The notes below the pieces were generated by a model. It did no database searches. It was not told where the DNA came from and saw only the letters and a program-made list of their open reading frames with translations. Of a stretch of DNA of 64,000 bases, positions 32,960-42,363 are shown in pieces (position 1 is the first letter of the stretch; every line of letters begins with the position of its first letter). This DNA comes from Cocleimonas sp. (GTDB taxonomy: Bacteria > Pseudomonadota > Gammaproteobacteria > Thiotrichales > Thiotrichaceae): contig JAKIUW010000012.1 of the NCBI GenBank assembly GCA_021647365.1, positions 1 to 64,000 on the forward strand, read 5' to 3'. Position numbers and translations under genes: made by a program.

Positions 32960-34204
32960 TTAGATCTTTTTAAAGATTAAGGTTCCATTTGTGCCACCAA
33001 AACCAAATGAGTTACTCATAGCAACATCAATTTTCGCATCACGCGCGGTGTTAGCCACATAATCAAGATCACAATCAGGGTCTTGATTGTCGATATTGAT
33101 GGTTGGCGGTAAGATTTGATCACGAATTGCCAGTACGCTAAAGATAGCTTCAATACCACCTGCTGCACCCAATAAATGGCCTGTCATGGATTTGGTAGAA
33201 CTTACTGCTAATTTGTAAGCATGATCACCAAATGCACGTTTAATTGCATTGGTCTCTGCCACATCGCCTGCAGGCGTTGATGTTCCATGTGCATTTACAT
33301 AATCAACATCTTCAGGGTTTAGTCCTGCATCTTTTAGTGCGTGATCGATACAGCGTGCCGCACCTTCACCATCGGTTGAAGGTGATGTCATGTGATAAGC
33401 ATCACTGCTCATTCCAAAACCAACTAATTCACACATTATTTCTGCACCGCGTGCTTTAGCAAATTCATATTCTTCAAGCACTAATACACCAGCGCCATCA
33501 CCGAGTACAAAACCATTACGATCTTTATCCCATGGGCGACTAGCGGCTGTTGGATCATCATTACGTGTTGATAATGCACGCATAGCCGCAAAACCACCTA
33601 TGCCTAATGGTGTCGTACACATTTCGGCACCACCACCTAACATCACGTCTGCATCACCATAACTGATCATGCGTGCGGCATCTCCAATACTATGTGTTGC
33701 GGTTGCACAGGCAGAAACAGGCGACATATTGTGACCTTTTAAGCCCAACATAATTGAAATATTACCTGCAACCATATTTACGATAGCACTGGGTACAAAA
33801 AATGGTGATATTTTGCGAGGACCACGCTCTAAATAAACTTTTGTATCACGCTCGATAGTCCCAATGCCTCCGATGCCCGAACCGACGATAGTACCTATAC
33901 GATGTGCGTTTTCTTCAGTAACTTCAAGACCAGAATCTTTCATTGCATCAAAAGCTGCGCCAACGCCATAATGGATAAAGGGGTCCATTTTTTTAAGATC
34001 TTTTTTAGCAATATAATCAGTGGCAGTAAAATCATCGACGTTACCTGCGATTTTTACCGAGAAGTCAGCAGTATCAAAATATTCAGGTGGAATCAAACTG
34101 ATGCCACTGACACCTTCTGTGATATTTTTCCATGCTTTTTCTATTGATGATCCTACAGGAGAAACGATTCCAAGACCTGTAACTACTACTCGACGTTTTG
34201 ACAC
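32960..34204 (-). CDS. fabF: Beta-ketoacyl-ACP synthase II
   Basis: Elongating condensing enzyme of type II fatty acid synthesis. The 414-residue product has the thiolase fold with active-site Cys in SACATATHSIGDA (about 164), His in VNAHGTSTPAGD (about 304) and His in KSMTGHLLGAAGG (about 341). Ends with NSFGFGGTNGTL. Separated from acpP by a clear terminator, so it may have its own promoter or depend on read-through. Confidence 0.97.
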   Translation of the reverse strand: MSKRRVVVTGLGIVSPVGSSIEKAWKNITEGVSGISLIPPEYFDTADFSVKIAGNVDDFTATDYIAKKDLKKMDPFIHYGVGAAFDAMKDSGLEVTEENAHRIGTIVGSGIGGIGTIERDTKVYLERGPRKISPFFVPSAIVNMVAGNISIMLGLKGHNMSPVSACATATHSIGDAARMISYGDADVMLGGGAEMCTTPLGIGGFAAMRALSTRNDDPTAASRPWDKDRNGFVLGDGAGVLVLEEYEFAKARGAEIMCELVGFGMSSDAYHMTSPSTDGEGAARCIDHALKDAGLNPEDVDYVNAHGTSTPAGDVAETNAIKRAFGDHAYKLAVSSTKSMTGHLLGAAGGIEAIFSVLAIRDQILPPTINIDNQDPDCDLDYVANTARDAKIDVAMSNSFGFGGTNGTLIFKKI

Positions 34205-34256
34205 TGGATAATCCTTTTTAAAGTTTCAATACAATATTTTAGTGCTATGTTTTTAC

Positions 34257-34297
34257 AAAAAAAAACCGCAGATGACAAATAGTTTCTGCGGTTTTTT
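34257..34297. terminator. Bidirectional-looking terminator between acpP and fabF
   Basis: CCGCAG (34266-34271) and CTGCGG (34286-34291) form the stem, extended by A6/T6 pairs, with A tract on one side and T tract on the other. On the minus strand it lies directly after acpP, where partial termination would keep ACP mRNA in excess over fabF. Confidence 0.85.
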
Positions 34298-34317
34298 ATA
34301 ACAATCTAGTTAATAAA

Positions 34318-34554
34318 TTAACCTTTATTGTTGGTCACGTAGTCTATTGCTAGCTGAACTGTTGTGATTTTCTCTGCTTCTTCATCTGGAATTTCAGTTC
34401 CAAACTCTTCTTCTAGAGCCATTACAAGCTCAACAGTATCCAGTGAGTCTGCGCCTAGGTCATCAACAAAAGAAGCGGCATTAGTAACTTCTGATTCTTC
34501 AACGCCTAACTGCTCAACTACGACACTTTTAACGCGTGTTTCAATATCACTCAT
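34318..34554 (-). CDS. acpP: Acyl carrier protein
   Basis: The 78-residue ACP carries growing acyl chains on phosphopantetheine at the serine of GADSLDTVELVMALEEEFG (about residue 37). The frame is open further upstream, but ATG 34554 gives the standard MSDIETRVK start and has AAGGA 9-13 bases before it. Very acidic, as usual. Confidence 0.97.
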   Translation of the reverse strand: MSDIETRVKSVVVEQLGVEESEVTNAASFVDDLGADSLDTVELVMALEEEFGTEIPDEEAEKITTVQLAIDYVTNNKG

Positions 34555-34731
34555 GATAAATAATTCCTTAATAATAAAAATAGTACTGCGCGGATAAAAC
34601 CGCATGTTGAATCGCTACTTCAATGAAATAGTAGATTCATCAAAATAATCTGGGGCTATTGTAGAGAATTTCAAGTCACTACACAATTAGAGTTTTTGAC
34701 TCTTTGTGGATATTATAAACGATAAAAAATC

Positions 34732-35478
34732 CTATGACATATACATGCCACCATTAACATGCAAAGTCTCACCTGAAATATATGCACCCATATCTGAGGC
34801 TAGGAATAAAACGGCATTGGCTATATCTTCTGATTGCCCAAGTTTCCCTAATGGAATATTTTCAAGTAACTTCTCTTTGATTGCTTCGGGAAGTTCTTTG
34901 GTCATATCGGTATCGATAAAGCCTGGTGCTACCACATTAACCGTAATATTACGCGAACCGATTTCTTGCGCTAATGATTTTGAGAAGCCCACAACACCCG
35001 CTTTTGCCGCCGCATAGTTTGCTTGCCCTGCATTGCCTGTTGAACCCACAACGGATGAAATTGATATAATACGCCCACTACGCGCCTTCATCATTCCGCG
35101 TAACACGCTTTTGCTTAATCGATAAACAGACGTGAGATTGGTGTCAATAATGTCACCCCACTCCTCTTCCTTCATCCTCATCATTAAGTTATCACGCGTA
35201 ATACCTGCGTTATTGATTAGAATGGTAATCGCGCCAAAGTCATCTGTAATAGTTTTTAGTGTGCTAGCAATCGAATCTGTATCCGTTACATTTAGCACGA
35301 GCCCTGTGCCAGCAATATTTGATGCTTTAAAGTAATCGCTGATGGCTTCTGCGCCACCTTCGGATGTAGCGGTTCCAATTACGGTTGCTCCTGCTTTGCC
35401 GAGTGACTCAGCTATTGCACGCCCTATTCCCCTACTTGCACCCGTTACTAATGCTATTTTTCCTTCTAAATTTATCAT
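34732..35478 (-). CDS. fabG: 3-oxoacyl-ACP reductase
   Basis: NADPH-dependent reductase of fatty acid synthesis. The 248-residue short-chain dehydrogenase has TGASRGIG (about 12-19), NNAGITRDNLMMRM, the catalytic serine and YxxxK in ISISSVVGSTGNAGQANYAAAKAG, and PGFIDTDMT. Between fabD and acpP as in most relatives. A single repeat copy lies upstream at 35521. Confidence 0.97.
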   Translation of the reverse strand: MINLEGKIALVTGASRGIGRAIAESLGKAGATVIGTATSEGGAEAISDYFKASNIAGTGLVLNVTDTDSIASTLKTITDDFGAITILINNAGITRDNLMMRMKEEEWGDIIDTNLTSVYRLSKSVLRGMMKARSGRIISISSVVGSTGNAGQANYAAAKAGVVGFSKSLAQEIGSRNITVNVVAPGFIDTDMTKELPEAIKEKLLENIPLGKLGQSEDIANAVLFLASDMGAYISGETLHVNGGMYMS

Positions 35479-35520
35479 TCTTTATTTCCCTGTTTTAATC
35501 TCTGTTTATATTTATTCAAA

Positions 35521-35541
35521 GCACACCCCCCCTACTTTTAC
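35521..35541. repeat. Dispersed element, single copy (one extra C)
   Basis: GCACA-C7-TACTTTTAC with ATGATGTT following, and a further partial echo TTACATGATATTT at about 35559-35571. Between fabD and fabG, so transcribed within the fab operon. Confidence 0.88.
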
Positions 35542-35624
35542 ATGATGTTTACATTTGTTACATGATATTTAAATGGTAACTTATTCGTACCGTAGCCTTG
35601 CCTTTTAACAAAAACAACCTAACT

Positions 35625-36563
35625 CTAAGCCTCGCACATAGATAACGCTTTTTCTAATGATGCGGCATCGCTTATGCAAATATTACCCAATGCACGGTTG
35701 ATACGTCTATTTAAGCCGAAGAGTACTTTGCCTGGACCAAATTCTATAATGGTTTTAGCGCCCTGCTCTGTATGTAAATTATTGATGGTATCAACCCACA
35801 GTACAGGCTGGTAGAGCTGTTTGGCTAGTGCAGTTTTTTGATCATTTGTATTGGTAAAGCTTTTTGCTTCAAAATTTTGTAGTACAGGGTATTTTGAATC
35901 TGCAAAGCTTGTATTTTCAAGCGCCATACTTAACTGCGTTGCTGCACCTTTTAATAAACTACAGTGCGATGGAACGCTGACGGGTAATTTGATGGCACGT
36001 TTTGCCCCTGCTTTGGTTAGCTTTTCGATGGCAAAATCAACCGCATCAGCTTCACCTGCAATAACTACTTGCCCCGGTGAATTAAAGTTCACCGCTTCTA
36101 CGATGCCTTTATCGCTCGATTCTGCACATATTTTAACAATTACATCATCATCTAAGCCTAAAATCGCCGCCATTGCACCCGCACCTTCAGGGACCGCTTG
36201 TTGCATGAGTTGTGCGCGTTGTGAAACTAATTTTATGGCATCACTAAAATCAATTACACCACTTGCTACTAACGCAGAATATTCACCAAGGCTATGCCCT
36301 GCCATGCCAATAGGTAAACAGCCACCTTGAGCTAGCCAAATACGCCACACAGAAATGCCGGCTGCTAACATTATTGGTTGTGTGTTTTCGGTTTGGTTAA
36401 GTGCGCTACCGTCTTCTTTATGGGTGATTGCCCAGAGGTCTTTACCTAGTGCATCAGAGCCTTCTTGAAAGGTATCTTTAACTTGATTAAAGCTGCTCGA
36501 TAATTCAGATAACATCCCAACAGATTGTGAGCCTTGACCAGGAAATACAGCGGCGAATTTCAT
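35625..36563 (-). CDS. fabD: Malonyl-CoA:ACP transacylase
   Basis: Loads malonyl groups onto ACP. The 312-residue product has FPGQGSQSVGM, the nucleophile elbow GHSLGEYSALV (Ser about 92), the arginine in SQRAQLMQ, and the catalytic histidine in VSVPSHCSLL. First gene of the fab block here; plsX and fabH, usually just upstream, are not present because infA follows on the other strand. Confidence 0.96.
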   Translation of the reverse strand: MKFAAVFPGQGSQSVGMLSELSSSFNQVKDTFQEGSDALGKDLWAITHKEDGSALNQTENTQPIMLAAGISVWRIWLAQGGCLPIGMAGHSLGEYSALVASGVIDFSDAIKLVSQRAQLMQQAVPEGAGAMAAILGLDDDVIVKICAESSDKGIVEAVNFNSPGQVVIAGEADAVDFAIEKLTKAGAKRAIKLPVSVPSHCSLLKGAATQLSMALENTSFADSKYPVLQNFEAKSFTNTNDQKTALAKQLYQPVLWVDTINNLHTEQGAKTIIEFGPGKVLFGLNRRINRALGNICISDAASLEKALSMCEA

Positions 36564-36773
36564 ATATTTATATCCTTTCCAGATTGAATTTTTTTAAAGC
36601 GCCCACATAATATTAGGTATTGTGCAATTATGCACAGATTAATTCTGGCTGATCACTGTAAATTTAGTGTTAAGTTCAGATGTTGTAATATAGGTGCATT
36701 AAAAATAGCTTGTTAATTAGAGCTAGTAATGGATAATACGCCGATTCTCAGTGGAGCAGTAAATAGAAATAGT

Positions 36774-36992
36774 ATGGCTAAAGAAGAAAGCATAGAAATG
36801 GAAGGAACAGTAGTGGAGACACTACCAAACACAACCTTCAAAGTAGAACTAGAAAATGGACACGTAGTAAATGCCCATATATCAGGTCGTATGCGTAAAA
36901 ATTATATTCGCATATTGACAGGTGATCAGGTCACGGTGCAATTAACACCTTATGATTTGACTAAAGGACGTATTACTTACCGTAGCAAATAA
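36774..36992 (+). CDS. infA: Translation initiation factor IF-1
   Basis: The 72-residue OB-fold protein MAKEESIEMEGTVVETLPN...KNYIRILTGDQVTVQLTPYDLTKGRITYRSK binds the 30S A site. The frame is open from an ATG at 36729, which would add 15 residues; ATG 36774 gives the standard family length and start. No strong ribosome site precedes either start. Followed by a strong terminator. Confidence 0.95.
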   Translation: MAKEESIEMEGTVVETLPNTTFKVELENGHVVNAHISGRMRKNYIRILTGDQVTVQLTPYDLTKGRITYRSK

Positions 36993-37025
36993 GTGTTACT
37001 GGCTCGCAGAGCTAACACAAATATT

Positions 37026-37064
37026 AAAACAAGAAAGGCAACCTTTTGGTTGCCTTTCTTGTTT
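37026..37064 (+). terminator. Rho-independent terminator after infA
   Basis: CAAGAAAGGCAACC (37030-37043), loop TTTT, GGTTGCCTTTCTTG (37048-37061), then TTTG. Fourteen perfect base pairs flanked by an A tract, so it may work in both directions. Confidence 0.92.
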
Positions 37065-37087
37065 GTGTGGAATATAGAAAATTAAAA

Positions 37088-37152
37088 GCACACCCCCCTA
37101 GTTTTACATGATGCTTTAATTTCAAGCATCATGTAAAACTAGGGGGGTGTGC
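37088..37152. repeat. Dispersed element, inverted pair (TAG variant)
   Basis: Arms 37088-37107 (GCACA-C6-TAG-TTTTAC) and 37133-37152 (its perfect complement) continue inward as ATGATGCTT/AAGCATCAT and outward as TAAAA/TTTTA, giving a near-perfect hairpin of over 30 bp. Between infA and the 3' end of clpA. Both arms carry TAG rather than TAC, so they changed together. Confidence 0.93.
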
Positions 37153-37185
37153 TTTTAAAATGACCTTATTTAGCGCTATTTACTA

Positions 37186-39483
37186 TTAAGCCTTAGCCGT
37201 TGCCTTTTCATCATTAAAGGTTATAAGTAACTTATCCGACTTCTCAGAGATGCGAACTGTGCCGCCTTCTTTGCTTAACTTACCGAAGAGCAACTCATCT
37301 GCAAGTGGACGCTTTATATGCTCTTGAATCAAGCGCTCCATCGGTCTTGCACCCATCTTTACATCGTAGCCCTTTTCAGCTAACCAGCGTTTTGCTTTTG
37401 CATCAACAATCAGCGTTACTTTCTTTTCGTGCAGTTGTTCTTCAAGGCGGATTAAGAACTTATCGACGATAGAGATAATTACTTTCTCATCTAGCGCTTT
37501 AAACTGAATCACACCATCCAAACGGTTGCGAAATTCAGGCGTGAATACTTGTTCGATTGCCTTCATCACATCCATGGTGTGATCTTGCTTAGTAAAGCCC
37601 ATTGAGCTTCTGCTCATGCTTTCAGCACCTGCATTACTGGTCATGACTAGTATTACATTTCTAAAGTCTACCTTGCGACCTGTGCTGTCGGTTAAGAACC
37701 CGCTATCCATGACTTGTAGTAATAGATTGAAAACATCGGGGTGTGCTTTTTCGATTTCATCCAATAACAGAACTGCATGTGGGTTTTTATTAACGGCATC
37801 GGTTAACAAACCACCATCATCAAAGCCGACATAACCTGGAGGCGCACCGATTAAGCGCGATACGGTATGGCGCTCCATGTATTCTGACATATCAAAGCGA
37901 ATCAGCTCAATACCTAAGTTTTCGGCTAATTGCATCGTCACTTCGGTTTTACCAACACCTGTAGGCCCTGCAAATACGAATGACCCAATTGGCTTGGTGT
38001 CTTCGCGCAAACCAGAACGTGACATTTTAACCGCTGTAACTAATTGGTCGATTGCCATATCTTGACCGAACACAACGCGTTTGAGGTTAAGATCAAGATT
38101 GCGAAGCACTTCCATATCAGAACTTGAAACTGTTTTAGGTGGTATACGTGCTATTTTTGCCACAATCGCTTCTACATCGCTAACAGTAATTTTCTTTTTG
38201 CGTGTTGCTTTTGGCTGTAGTTGGCGATTTGCGCCAGCCTCATCGATAACGTCGATAGCTTTATCTGGCAAGAAACGATCTGTGATGTAGCGCTCGGCTA
38301 ATTTTGCGGCTGATTCTAACGCAGGCAAAGTGTATGAAACATCGTGATGTTCTTCAAATCGGCTTTTAAGACCTTTAAGAATCTTGATGGTTTCATTAAC
38401 GCTTGGCTCATTAATGTCGATCTTTTGGAAACGACGTGCAAGCGCCCTCTCCTTCTCAAAAATGCTGTGATACTCTTGGAATGTGGTTGAACCAATACAT
38501 TTCAATTCACCCGTTGCCAGCATGGGTTTGAGTAAGTTTGATGCATCCATCGTGCCACCAGAAGTTGCACCAGCCCCAATCATAATATGAATTTCATCAA
38601 TAAAAAGAATAGCATGCTCTTCTTTCTTAATTTGATTTAGAACACCTTTTAAACGTTTCTCAAAGTCGCCACGGTATTTTGTACCTGCAACTAACGCCCC
38701 TAAATCTAATGAATAAATAATAGCTTCTTGTAAAACTTCAGGCACTTCTTTATCTACGATGCGTTTTGCTAAGCCTTCTGCAATGGCAGTTTTACCAACA
38801 CCTGATTCGCCTACGAGTAAGGGGTTATTTTTTCGTCTGCGACACAAAACTTGAACGGTGCGCTCAACTTCATCTTCACGACCGATTAAGGGGTCAATCT
38901 TACCTGCTTTGGCCGACTCATTAAGATTCGTTGAAAATTGCTCAAGTGGTGATTGTTTTTCTTCCGCTTCTGCACCTTCTTCAGATGTTGCTTCACCTTG
39001 TTGTTCGCTGTCATTGATTTCATCTAATGTGAAATCTGAAAGCAGGGTTTCATCTTTATGAATATCATGAGAAACATAATTTACGAGATCAAGACGACTC
39101 ATATCTTGACGGCCAAGATAGTAAACCGCGTGTGATTCTGGTTCGCCAAATATAGCAACAAGAATATTTTCGCCTGTCACTTCACCTTTGCCTGTTGCTT
39201 GAACATGATAAACAGCACGCTGAATAACACGTTGAAAACCAAGTGTTGGTTGAGTTTCGCGTGGGTCTTCTTCGGATAATAACGGTGTATTATCTTCAAT
39301 GTAGCTATCAAGCTCTGTTTGTAAAACAGGAATATCAACGCCACAAGCACGCAATGCTTTTGCGGCCGATGGATTATTCGCCATGGAGAGTAATAAATGT
39401 TCAACCGTTACAAATTCATGACGCTTATCGCGCGCATCCCTGAACAGTTTATTTATCGAGTATTCGACTTCAGTACTTAACAT
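37186..39483 (-). CDS. clpA: ATP-dependent Clp protease ATP-binding subunit ClpA
   Basis: Hexameric unfoldase that feeds ClpP. The 765-residue product has an N-domain (1-145), an acidic linker (about 145-185), D1 with GESGVGKTAIAEGLA and ILFIDEIHIMIGAG, and D2 with GPTGVGKTEVTMQLA, LIGAPPGYVGFDDGG and LLLDEIEKAHPD. There is no ClpB-type middle coiled coil. ClpS adaptor gene lies directly upstream. An inverted repeat pair lies 30 bases past the stop. Confidence 0.96.
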   Translation of the reverse strand: MLSTEVEYSINKLFRDARDKRHEFVTVEHLLLSMANNPSAAKALRACGVDIPVLQTELDSYIEDNTPLLSEEDPRETQPTLGFQRVIQRAVYHVQATGKGEVTGENILVAIFGEPESHAVYYLGRQDMSRLDLVNYVSHDIHKDETLLSDFTLDEINDSEQQGEATSEEGAEAEEKQSPLEQFSTNLNESAKAGKIDPLIGREDEVERTVQVLCRRRKNNPLLVGESGVGKTAIAEGLAKRIVDKEVPEVLQEAIIYSLDLGALVAGTKYRGDFEKRLKGVLNQIKKEEHAILFIDEIHIMIGAGATSGGTMDASNLLKPMLATGELKCIGSTTFQEYHSIFEKERALARRFQKIDINEPSVNETIKILKGLKSRFEEHHDVSYTLPALESAAKLAERYITDRFLPDKAIDVIDEAGANRQLQPKATRKKKITVSDVEAIVAKIARIPPKTVSSSDMEVLRNLDLNLKRVVFGQDMAIDQLVTAVKMSRSGLREDTKPIGSFVFAGPTGVGKTEVTMQLAENLGIELIRFDMSEYMERHTVSRLIGAPPGYVGFDDGGLLTDAVNKNPHAVLLLDEIEKAHPDVFNLLLQVMDSGFLTDSTGRKVDFRNVILVMTSNAGAESMSRSSMGFTKQDHTMDVMKAIEQVFTPEFRNRLDGVIQFKALDEKVIISIVDKFLIRLEEQLHEKKVTLIVDAKAKRWLAEKGYDVKMGARPMERLIQEHIKRPLADELLFGKLSKEGGTVRISEKSDKLLITFNDEKATAKA

Positions 39484-39540
39484 TATGTATTTCTCCTTTT
39501 ATAACTAGAGTTCTTGCCCGTGTGTTTCTTGTATCTATAT

Positions 39541-39906
39541 TCAATCTTGCTCCATTGTACAAAGTAGCGGATGTTCATTTTCTTTGGCGTAGTCATTTAC
39601 CATAACGACTTTTGTTTCTGCAATGTCTTGCGAGAAAACACCGCAAACACCTTGACCCTTGGTATGTACATTCAGCATGATTCTGGTTGCTGTTTCTTCA
39701 TCTAAATTAAAAAATAAACTTAGAATTTCGACGACAAACTCCATCGGAGTAAAATCATCGTTAACCAGTATAACCTTATAACGCTTAGGCTCCGCTACTT
39801 CTGGGCGGGATTCCAGTACCACCAAGCCAGATTCATGATCGTTATCTTCATCTGAATGATTTGAACCGATAGCATGCCAGCCGTTCTTTATTGTGAAATT
39901 AGACAT
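39541..39906 (-). CDS. clpS: ClpS adaptor of the N-end rule pathway
   Basis: The 121-residue product carries the ClpS core KVILVNDDFTPMEFVVEILSLFF, TRIMLNVHTKGQGVCGVFSQDIAETK, which binds N-degron residues and docks on ClpA. N-terminal extension of about 40 residues is flexible. In the order icd-clpS-clpA, with four bases to icd. Confidence 0.95.
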   Translation of the reverse strand: MSNFTIKNGWHAIGSNHSDEDNDHESGLVVLESRPEVAEPKRYKVILVNDDFTPMEFVVEILSLFFNLDEETATRIMLNVHTKGQGVCGVFSQDIAETKVVMVNDYAKENEHPLLCTMEQD

Positions 39907-39909
39907 CTA

Positions 39910-41169
39910 TTAATCCATGTGGGCGATCATTTGATCACCAAACTCTGAGCTACTGACTTCAACCGCATTATCCATTTGCATGGAAAAATCAAAGGTTACT
40001 CTCTTCGCTGCAATCGCACCAGAAAGCGCTTTAACTACAAGGTCAGCCGCTTCTAGCCATCCCATATGTCTTAACATCATTTCTGCCGATAATATAATTG
40101 AACCAGGGTTCGCTTTATTTTGACCCGCAATCGGTGGAGCCGTTCCGTGTGTTGCTTCAAATAATCCAATCGTGTCGGATAAATTTGCACCCGGTGCAAT
40201 GCCAATACCACCTACCTGAGCCGCTAATGCATCTGAAATGTAGTCGCCATTTAGATTAAGCGTGGCGATCACATCGTATTCCAATGGGTACAATAAAATA
40301 TTCTGTAAAAAGGCATCAGCGATAACATCTTTAATCACAATGTCACTGCCAGTCTTTGGGTTTTTAAACGATAACCAAGGGCCTCCGTCTAATTCAGTTG
40401 CGCCAAATTCATTACGCGCAAGGTCATAACCCCATTGTTTGAATCCACCTTCGGTGAATTTCATAATATTTCCTTTGTGTACTAAAGTCAGACTCGGCTT
40501 ATCATTATCAATTGCGTATTGAAGTGCTTTTCGAACTAATCTTTCTGTACCTTCTTTAGATACGGGTTTGACCCCTATTCCAGATGTTTCTGGGAAACGG
40601 ATTTTGGTTACGCCCATCTCGTTCTGTAAGAAATCGATTACTTTTTTAACTTCATCAGATCCACTTTCCCATTCGATACCAGCATAAATATCTTCTGAGT
40701 TTTCGCGGAAAATAATCATGTCCGTCTTTTCAGGTTCGCGTAATGGACTAGGCGTGCCTTCGTAATAGCGCACAGGACGCATACAGGTGTATAAATCCAA
40801 CTCTTGGCGCATGGTTACGTTTAAAGAGCGTATACCACCACCTACTGGCGTTGTTAATGGGCCTTTGATAGAAACGACGTATTCTTTTAACGCATCCATT
40901 GTCTCTTCTGGCATCCATACATCTTCGCCATAAACCTTGGTTGACTTCTCACCCGCAAAAATTTCCATCCAATGAATTTTCTTTTTTCCCGAATAGGCCT
41001 TCTCAACTGCGGCATCAATCACTTTTTTCATGACTGGTGTTACATCGATGCCAATTCCATCGCCTTCTATGTAGGGAATTATTGGTTCATCGGGAACATT
41101 GAGTGAAAAATCTGCATTAACTGTGATTTTCTCACCTGCGTCAGGGATTTTGATGTGTTGGTAGGTCAT
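39910..41169 (-). CDS. icd: NADP-dependent isocitrate dehydrogenase
   Basis: TCA cycle enzyme converting isocitrate to 2-oxoglutarate. The 419-residue product has GGGIRSLNVTMRQELDLYTCMRPVRYYEG, whose serine corresponds to the E. coli residue phosphorylated by AceK, plus RENSEDIYAGIEW, LVHKGNIMKFTEGGF and the metal/isocitrate site DAFLQNILLYP. The AceK gene in this window implies control by phosphorylation. Confidence 0.96.
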   Translation of the reverse strand: MTYQHIKIPDAGEKITVNADFSLNVPDEPIIPYIEGDGIGIDVTPVMKKVIDAAVEKAYSGKKKIHWMEIFAGEKSTKVYGEDVWMPEETMDALKEYVVSIKGPLTTPVGGGIRSLNVTMRQELDLYTCMRPVRYYEGTPSPLREPEKTDMIIFRENSEDIYAGIEWESGSDEVKKVIDFLQNEMGVTKIRFPETSGIGVKPVSKEGTERLVRKALQYAIDNDKPSLTLVHKGNIMKFTEGGFKQWGYDLARNEFGATELDGGPWLSFKNPKTGSDIVIKDVIADAFLQNILLYPLEYDVIATLNLNGDYISDALAAQVGGIGIAPGANLSDTIGLFEATHGTAPPIAGQNKANPGSIILSAEMMLRHMGWLEAADLVVKALSGAIAAKRVTFDFSMQMDNAVEVSSSEFGDQMIAHMD

Positions 41170-41313
41170 TAACTGTCTCCAAAATTGATTCTTACAGGAT
41201 GGGGCTATTGTATCTCAAAATCAAGTCAGATCAGGCTTTTGTTTTTCTGAAAATCTGTTAAATTACGCTTCGATAAATATTACCCTGTCACCATCAATCA
41301 AGGAAAGAACACT

Positions 41314-42309
41314 ATGAAATACCATGTATACGGAATTGGCAACGCATTAGTTGATAAAGAGTTTGAAGTAAGTGATCAATTCTTAGCCTATAATGGGATT
41401 GAAAAAGGTTTGATGACATTGATTGAACAAGATCAATTAGTATCACTACTCACAAACTTGAATGAAAAGTTTGGTTTAAAGAAACGTGCAGGCGGTGGTT
41501 CAGCAGCTAACACAATAGTAGCAGTTAGCCAATTTGGTGGAAAAACATTCTACGCCTGTAAAGTTGCAGATGATGAGACGGGTGACTTCTACATGAAAGA
41601 TTTAGCCGTCGCAGGTGTTAAAACAAAACTAGATCAAGTAAAAGGCGATGGTGTAACAGGTGAATGTCTTGTTATGGTGACAGACGATGCAGAACGAACC
41701 ATGAATACCTATCTTGGCATTACCTCAGATTTTTCCGAGCAAGATTTACACCTTGATGAATTAAAAGATTCTGAATATTTATATATTGAAGGGTATCTCG
41801 TGACCTCTGATGTTTCTCGCAACGCGGCGATTAAAGCGCGACAAGTTGCAAAAGGAAATGGCGTTAAAACAGCATTTACCTTTTCTGACCCAGCTATGGT
41901 GACTTATTTTAAAGACGGCGTTTCTGAAATTATTGGCGATGGAGTTGATGTACTATTCTGCAACGAGGAAGAAGCACAAATTTATACAGGCACAAACAAC
42001 CTTGACGATGCAATATCGGCACTATCAAATATTGCAGATAAAATCATTGTGACGCTTGGCCCTAAAGGCGCAAAAGTCATCACGGGCGATAAGCATGTGG
42101 ATATTGAGGTAAGCGCAGTAAAAGCCATTGATACCAATGGTGCGGGGGATATGTTTGCAGGTGCCTTTATGTATGGCTTAACACAGGGGATGAGTGATCG
42201 TGATGCAGGCATGTTAGCAAGTGAATCCGCAGCACGTATTGTGGCTACCTTTGGTGCAAGATTAGAGAAAGATGTACAACAGGATTTAGCGCGAAAATAC
42301 TTGAATTAA
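41314..42309 (+). CDS. PfkB-family kinase, adenosine kinase-like
   Basis: The 331-residue ribokinase-family protein has GGSAANTIVAVSQFGGKTFYACKVADDETGDFY (PfkB signature 1 region) and DTNGAGDMFAGAFMYGLTQG with the catalytic Asp (signature 2). Adenosine kinase is the likely activity given the start YGIGNALVDKEFEV, which is common in bacterial adenosine kinase-like proteins, but sugar substrates are possible. AAGGA ribosome site precedes ATG 41314. Monocistronic. Confidence 0.85.
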   Translation: MKYHVYGIGNALVDKEFEVSDQFLAYNGIEKGLMTLIEQDQLVSLLTNLNEKFGLKKRAGGGSAANTIVAVSQFGGKTFYACKVADDETGDFYMKDLAVAGVKTKLDQVKGDGVTGECLVMVTDDAERTMNTYLGITSDFSEQDLHLDELKDSEYLYIEGYLVTSDVSRNAAIKARQVAKGNGVKTAFTFSDPAMVTYFKDGVSEIIGDGVDVLFCNEEEAQIYTGTNNLDDAISALSNIADKIIVTLGPKGAKVITGDKHVDIEVSAVKAIDTNGAGDMFAGAFMYGLTQGMSDRDAGMLASESAARIVATFGARLEKDVQQDLARKYLN

Positions 42310-42311
42310 AA

Positions 42312-42334
42312 GCAGTTCTGCTGGGCTTTCGAAG
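42312..42334. repeat. Eroded copy of the companion motif (GCAGTTCTGCTGAGC type)
   Basis: GCAGTTCTGCTGGGCTTTCGAAG just after the PfkB-type gene resembles the motif at 54631-54654 next to a C-rich element, but here the C-rich part is reduced to TGCCCGCC. Confidence 0.5.
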
Positions 42335-42363
42335 TGCCCGCCTTCTCCAAAAAAAAATTTAAA

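Noticed and set aside
35851..36330. 159-residue open frame antisense to fabD
   Set aside because: Entirely covered by fabD with intact catalytic motifs; no ribosome site or family resemblance.
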